From: Tardiphaga sp.
GTDB lineage: Bacteria > Pseudomonadota > Alphaproteobacteria > Rhizobiales > Xanthobacteraceae
Length of the DNA stretch: 15,020 nt
Reading direction: 5' to 3'
Assembly: GCA_028290765.1 (NCBI GenBank)
Contig: JAQGJF010000092.1
Coordinates: forward strand, 1-15,020
The notes beneath the pieces were generated by a model, which was given only the letters and a program-made list of their open reading frames with translations, had not been told where the DNA came from and made no database searches. Shown in pieces: positions 12,397 to 15,020 of this stretch (position 1 is its first letter; each line of letters begins with the position of its first letter). Position numbers and translations under genes: made by a program.

Positions 12397-14220
12397 TCAA
12401 ATCCGTTCTTCGAGTGCGCGATCAAGGCACACGACATGATCCGCCGGATTGTCGGCGTAGAGCGCGTCGATCAGCGCGGCATGCCGCCGCAGAATATTGC
12501 GCTGGCTGATGACGCCCTTGTCGGTCAGTTCGCCGGTGTCGATCGAGAGCTTTGCGGTCAGGAATGCGAAACGCAGCACGCGCTGCGCGCTGCCGCCCGC
12601 CTCAAGCGCCAAGGCTGCCAATTTGTCCCGCAGGCGTGTCCGCGTTGCGTGGTCATTGACGATTTCCGGCGAGGACGGAATGCCCAGGACGGCAATATAG
12701 TCGCGGTTTTCCCCGGCAATCACCACATCGCGCAGTTCGGGCATCAGGTGCTGCACCAGGTGCGCCCTGAGCCTGCCGACCCGGACCCATGTGCCTGTCA
12801 CCAGCTTGAAGTCCTCGGCGATCCGTCCATCATAACGGAAACCGCCCTGCTGATTGCCGGCCTCGGCCCACTGCACGGCGTCGCCCGTCCGCAGAAAGCC
12901 GTCTTCATCGAACGCATCGGCGGTCAGATCGTCGCGCCGCCAATACCCCGGCGTAACGCTCGGGCTCCGAACCCGGAGTTCCAGTTTGCCGTCGGTCGGC
13001 ACGAGTTTCAGGGTGGCACCGGGCGGCGGCAGACCGACACGCCCGGCCGATGCTGTGCCCGAATGCCGATGGGCGGTGATGAGACCAGCCTCGGTCGAGC
13101 CCAGCAGCCCCCACCACGGGATGCGCCGGCCGATGGTTTCGAGCGCGAGTTCATCGAAGGCGTCGCAGACATGCTGAGCGATGCTCGCCCCTGAATATTG
13201 CAGGACCCTAAGCCGGCTGAAGAAATTTTGCCGCAGCACGCGGTCGCGGCGCAGCCACGGCACCAGTTCCTCGTAGCCCTTCGGAACATTTGAATAGAAC
13301 GTCGGCGCGATCTCGCGCAGGTTGCGAACCGTCTGCTCGATGTGACCCGGCAGCGGCTTGCCGTCGTCGACATACAAGGTCCCGCCATTGAACAGCGCAC
13401 AGCCGAAACTGATGGTGCCGCCCAGGATATGGTTCCACGGCAGCCAGTCGACCAGGATGGGCGGCTGTTCGGTCAGCGCGGAATCATACGCCAGCGTCAT
13501 TCGCAGGACGCTGCACAAGGTCCGCTGCGTGGTGATCACCCCCTTCGGAACACCGGTCGAGCCCGACGTGAACAGGAGCTTGACCACCGTGTCGGGATTG
13601 ACGGCGTTGGCGGCCACTTCGACGGCATCGGTCGGTACCGTGGCAAGCAACGCATCGAAGGACGTGGCCTCACGGCCCGGATCGCCGCGTGCAATCACCA
13701 CCTCGGTATCCTGCGGGGTGCAGGCTGCAAGCGCCGCTGCATAACGGGCGCCGTCATCCGCGAATACTAGACCCGGACGGACCAGGGCGGCGATATCGCG
13801 CAGCCGGGTAAAATCCTGGGAGATCAGGGAATACGCCGTGGACACCGGCACGAACGGGATGCCGACCTGCAGACAGGCGAGCGACAACAGGCCGTGCTCG
13901 ATACCGTTGCCCGACAAAATAAGGACCGGCCGCGTAGCGGAAAGCCCACGATCGAGCAGCGCCTGCCCGATCGCCCGCGCGGCGTCCAACGCCTCGCGGT
14001 AGGTCACGGTGCGCCAGTCCTGTCCGGCATCTTGTCCGGCACGGCTGGCGAGAAGCACGCGATCCGGTGCGACGGTGGTCCATTGCTGCAGCCGATCACC
14101 CAGGCGCTCCGGATAGGGACCAAGCCGCGCGCTATTACGCACCAGCAGGCTGCCGTCGGCGGCGGATTGGAAGATCGCGTCGCCCCATGGCAACGGAATC
14201 GGTTGAATGGCCGCTTTCAT
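12397..14220 (-). CDS. feruloyl-CoA-synthase-like AMP-forming acyl-CoA ligase
   Basis: This encodes 607 residues from the ATG at 14220, with GGGAGAG five bases upstream. The ATG overlaps the crotonase stop as TGATG, so the two genes are coupled. The adenylate-forming motifs are in order: LLFTSGSTGVPKGV at 215-228 (ATP phosphate loop), GLLGSTEAG at 371-379, FLRTGD at 442-447, YDGRIAEDFKLVTGTWV at 463-479, and the C-terminal lysine in ELTDKG (Lys568) needed for adenylation. DWLPWNHILGG and the ELTDKGVISQRNILRR ending are typical of the feruloyl-CoA synthase branch (Fcs/FerA), which activates hydroxycinnamates or related aromatic acids with CoA. The exact acid cannot be told from sequence. It is cytoplasmic. 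It lies 151 bp upstream of amiC and is probably a separate transcription unit. Confidence 0.86.
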   Translation of the reverse strand: MKAAIQPIPLPWGDAIFQSAADGSLLVRNSARLGPYPERLGDRLQQWTTVAPDRVLLASRAGQDAGQDWRTVTYREALDAARAIGQALLDRGLSATRPVLILSGNGIEHGLLSLACLQVGIPFVPVSTAYSLISQDFTRLRDIAALVRPGLVFADDGARYAAALAACTPQDTEVVIARGDPGREATSFDALLATVPTDAVEVAANAVNPDTVVKLLFTSGSTGVPKGVITTQRTLCSVLRMTLAYDSALTEQPPILVDWLPWNHILGGTISFGCALFNGGTLYVDDGKPLPGHIEQTVRNLREIAPTFYSNVPKGYEELVPWLRRDRVLRQNFFSRLRVLQYSGASIAQHVCDAFDELALETIGRRIPWWGLLGSTEAGLITAHRHSGTASAGRVGLPPPGATLKLVPTDGKLELRVRSPSVTPGYWRRDDLTADAFDEDGFLRTGDAVQWAEAGNQQGGFRYDGRIAEDFKLVTGTWVRVGRLRAHLVQHLMPELRDVVIAGENRDYIAVLGIPSSPEIVNDHATRTRLRDKLAALALEAGGSAQRVLRFAFLTAKLSIDTGELTDKGVISQRNILRRHAALIDALYADNPADHVVCLDRALEERI

Positions 14221-15020
14221 CACCACTCTCCCTGCCCGAAGAACGGCGTGGTCTTGGCCGCTCGCTTGTCGAGAAAGGCACCGATGCGGGTTCGGGCTTC
14301 CTCGTCGCCCATGGTGATCGACGCCATCAGGCTTTCCATCAGATAGCCGCCGTCCGGACCGGCGCGCGCGATGCGCGGCAGCGCCTGTGCCATCGCGAAA
14401 TTACCGAGGTCGGTATTCGCCGCGATCCGCTCGGCCAGTTCGATGGCCTTCGGCAGGCCCTGTCCGTCCTCGACGAGATATTGCGAGAAGCCGAGCGGCA
14501 CCCCCTCTTCGGCGCCGTAGGTACGCCCGGTCAGCATCATGTCCATCATCCGGCTGGTGCCGATCAGGCGGGGCACCCGCACCGCGGCGCCGCCGCCCAC
14601 GAAGATGCCGCGCGCGCCTTCCGGCAGCGCATAATACGCGCTGCGTTCGGCGATCCGGATATGCGCGGAGGCCGCAAGCTCCAGCCCGCCACCGATCACG
14701 GCGCCGTGCAGGACGGCGATGACGGGCACGCGACCGTTCTCGACCCGGTCGAACGCGCGGTGCCAGGACTGCGAAATCAGAACCCTGCCCAATGGGCCGG
14801 GATCCTTGAAATCGGAAAGATCAGCGCCGGCCGAAAAATGCTTGCCCTCGCCGTGCACGATGATGACGCGTGTCTCGTCGGGCGGTTCGGCGAAGAAGGA
14901 CTCGATGCCGGCGATCGTCGCAACATCGAGCGCATTGCGTTTCGTCGGCCGCGACAGTCGCAACAGCGCAACCTGCCCCTGCTGGCTCGCGGCCAGGCTG
15001 CTCGGCAGCGCCCGCTTCGC
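14220..15020 (-). CDS. crotonase / enoyl-CoA hydratase-isomerase family protein (5' partial)
   Basis: The frame is open to the window edge, and 266 codons plus the stop at 14220-14222 are visible; only the first few residues should be missing. Crotonase motifs are SRPTKRNAL, the oxyanion-hole segment HFSAGADLSDF, IGGGLELAASAHIRIAE with the first catalytic-type Glu, and ALPEGARGIFVGGGAAVRVPRLIG with the second Glu. Both acidic positions used by enoyl-CoA hydratases are therefore present. Its stop overlaps the ligase start, so it should act on the CoA thioester made by the ligase. It resembles general enoyl-CoA hydratases more than the Ech/FerB hydratase-lyases I recall, so vanillin formation should not be assumed. 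Confidence 0.85.
   Translation of the reverse strand, partial: AKRALPSSLAASQQGQVALLRLSRPTKRNALDVATIAGIESFFAEPPDETRVIIVHGEGKHFSAGADLSDFKDPGPLGRVLISQSWHRAFDRVENGRVPVIAVLHGAVIGGGLELAASAHIRIAERSAYYALPEGARGIFVGGGAAVRVPRLIGTSRMMDMMLTGRTYGAEEGVPLGFSQYLVEDGQGLPKAIELAERIAANTDLGNFAMAQALPRIARAGPDGGYLMESLMASITMGDEEARTRIGAFLDKRAAKTTPFFGQGEW

Overview
The window looks like the chromosome of an alphaproteobacterium of the Bradyrhizobium/Rhodopseudomonas group. The reasons are high GC with strong GC3 bias, a palindromic repeat of the kind scattered through Bradyrhizobium genomes (CCGTCATTGCGAG...CTCGCAATGACGG), and the protein families present. This assignment comes from reading by eye, not from a search.

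Layout. (1) Positions 1-1545 (+) hold the C-terminal part of a NorD/CbbO-type von Willebrand A protein, cut by the window edge. (2) Positions 1602-4724 (-) are a set of genes for envelope or exported proteins. In transcription order they are a Tat-exported metallo-beta-lactamase-fold hydrolase, a secreted TPR protein, a palindromic repeat, a DoxX membrane protein, a doubtful small ORF, a four-helix membrane protein and a 75-residue secreted four-cysteine protein. (3) Divergently, 4984-6554 (+) encode an ECF sigma factor and its membrane-anchored zinc-binding anti-sigma factor. The 260-bp divergent region contains a nested dyad. (4) Positions 6646-12245 (-) are an aliphatic amide utilisation locus: amiC (amide sensor), amiR (ANTAR antiterminator), a structured leader, amiE (aliphatic amidase), an NCS1-type permease and a MetX-like alpha/beta hydrolase. 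(5) Positions 12397-15020 (-) hold a feruloyl-CoA-synthase-like acyl-CoA ligase and an overlapping crotonase that runs off the window.

The ami locus is the most interesting part. Its order (C-R-leader-E-permease-hydrolase) differs from the Pseudomonas aeruginosa order amiE-B-C-R-S. The permease is not AmiS-like, and an uncharacterised MetX-like hydrolase is attached. The amiR-amiE gap holds a sigma-54-like -24/-12 element. Its predicted start falls one base before a 9-bp hairpin. A second small hairpin follows and shares four bases with the stem of a strong intrinsic terminator. This is the arrangement expected for ANTAR-controlled antitermination. A second sigma-54-like element precedes amiC and would place the transcript start on the A of the amiC ATG. 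Together these suggest that nitrogen control (sigma-54) and amide sensing (AmiC/AmiR antitermination) act in series. A 20-codon hydrophobic ORF sits between amiC and amiR.

The ECF/anti-sigma pair probably controls itself and possibly the divergent MBL-TPR genes. No RNA genes, CRISPR arrays, insertion sequences or origins were seen.
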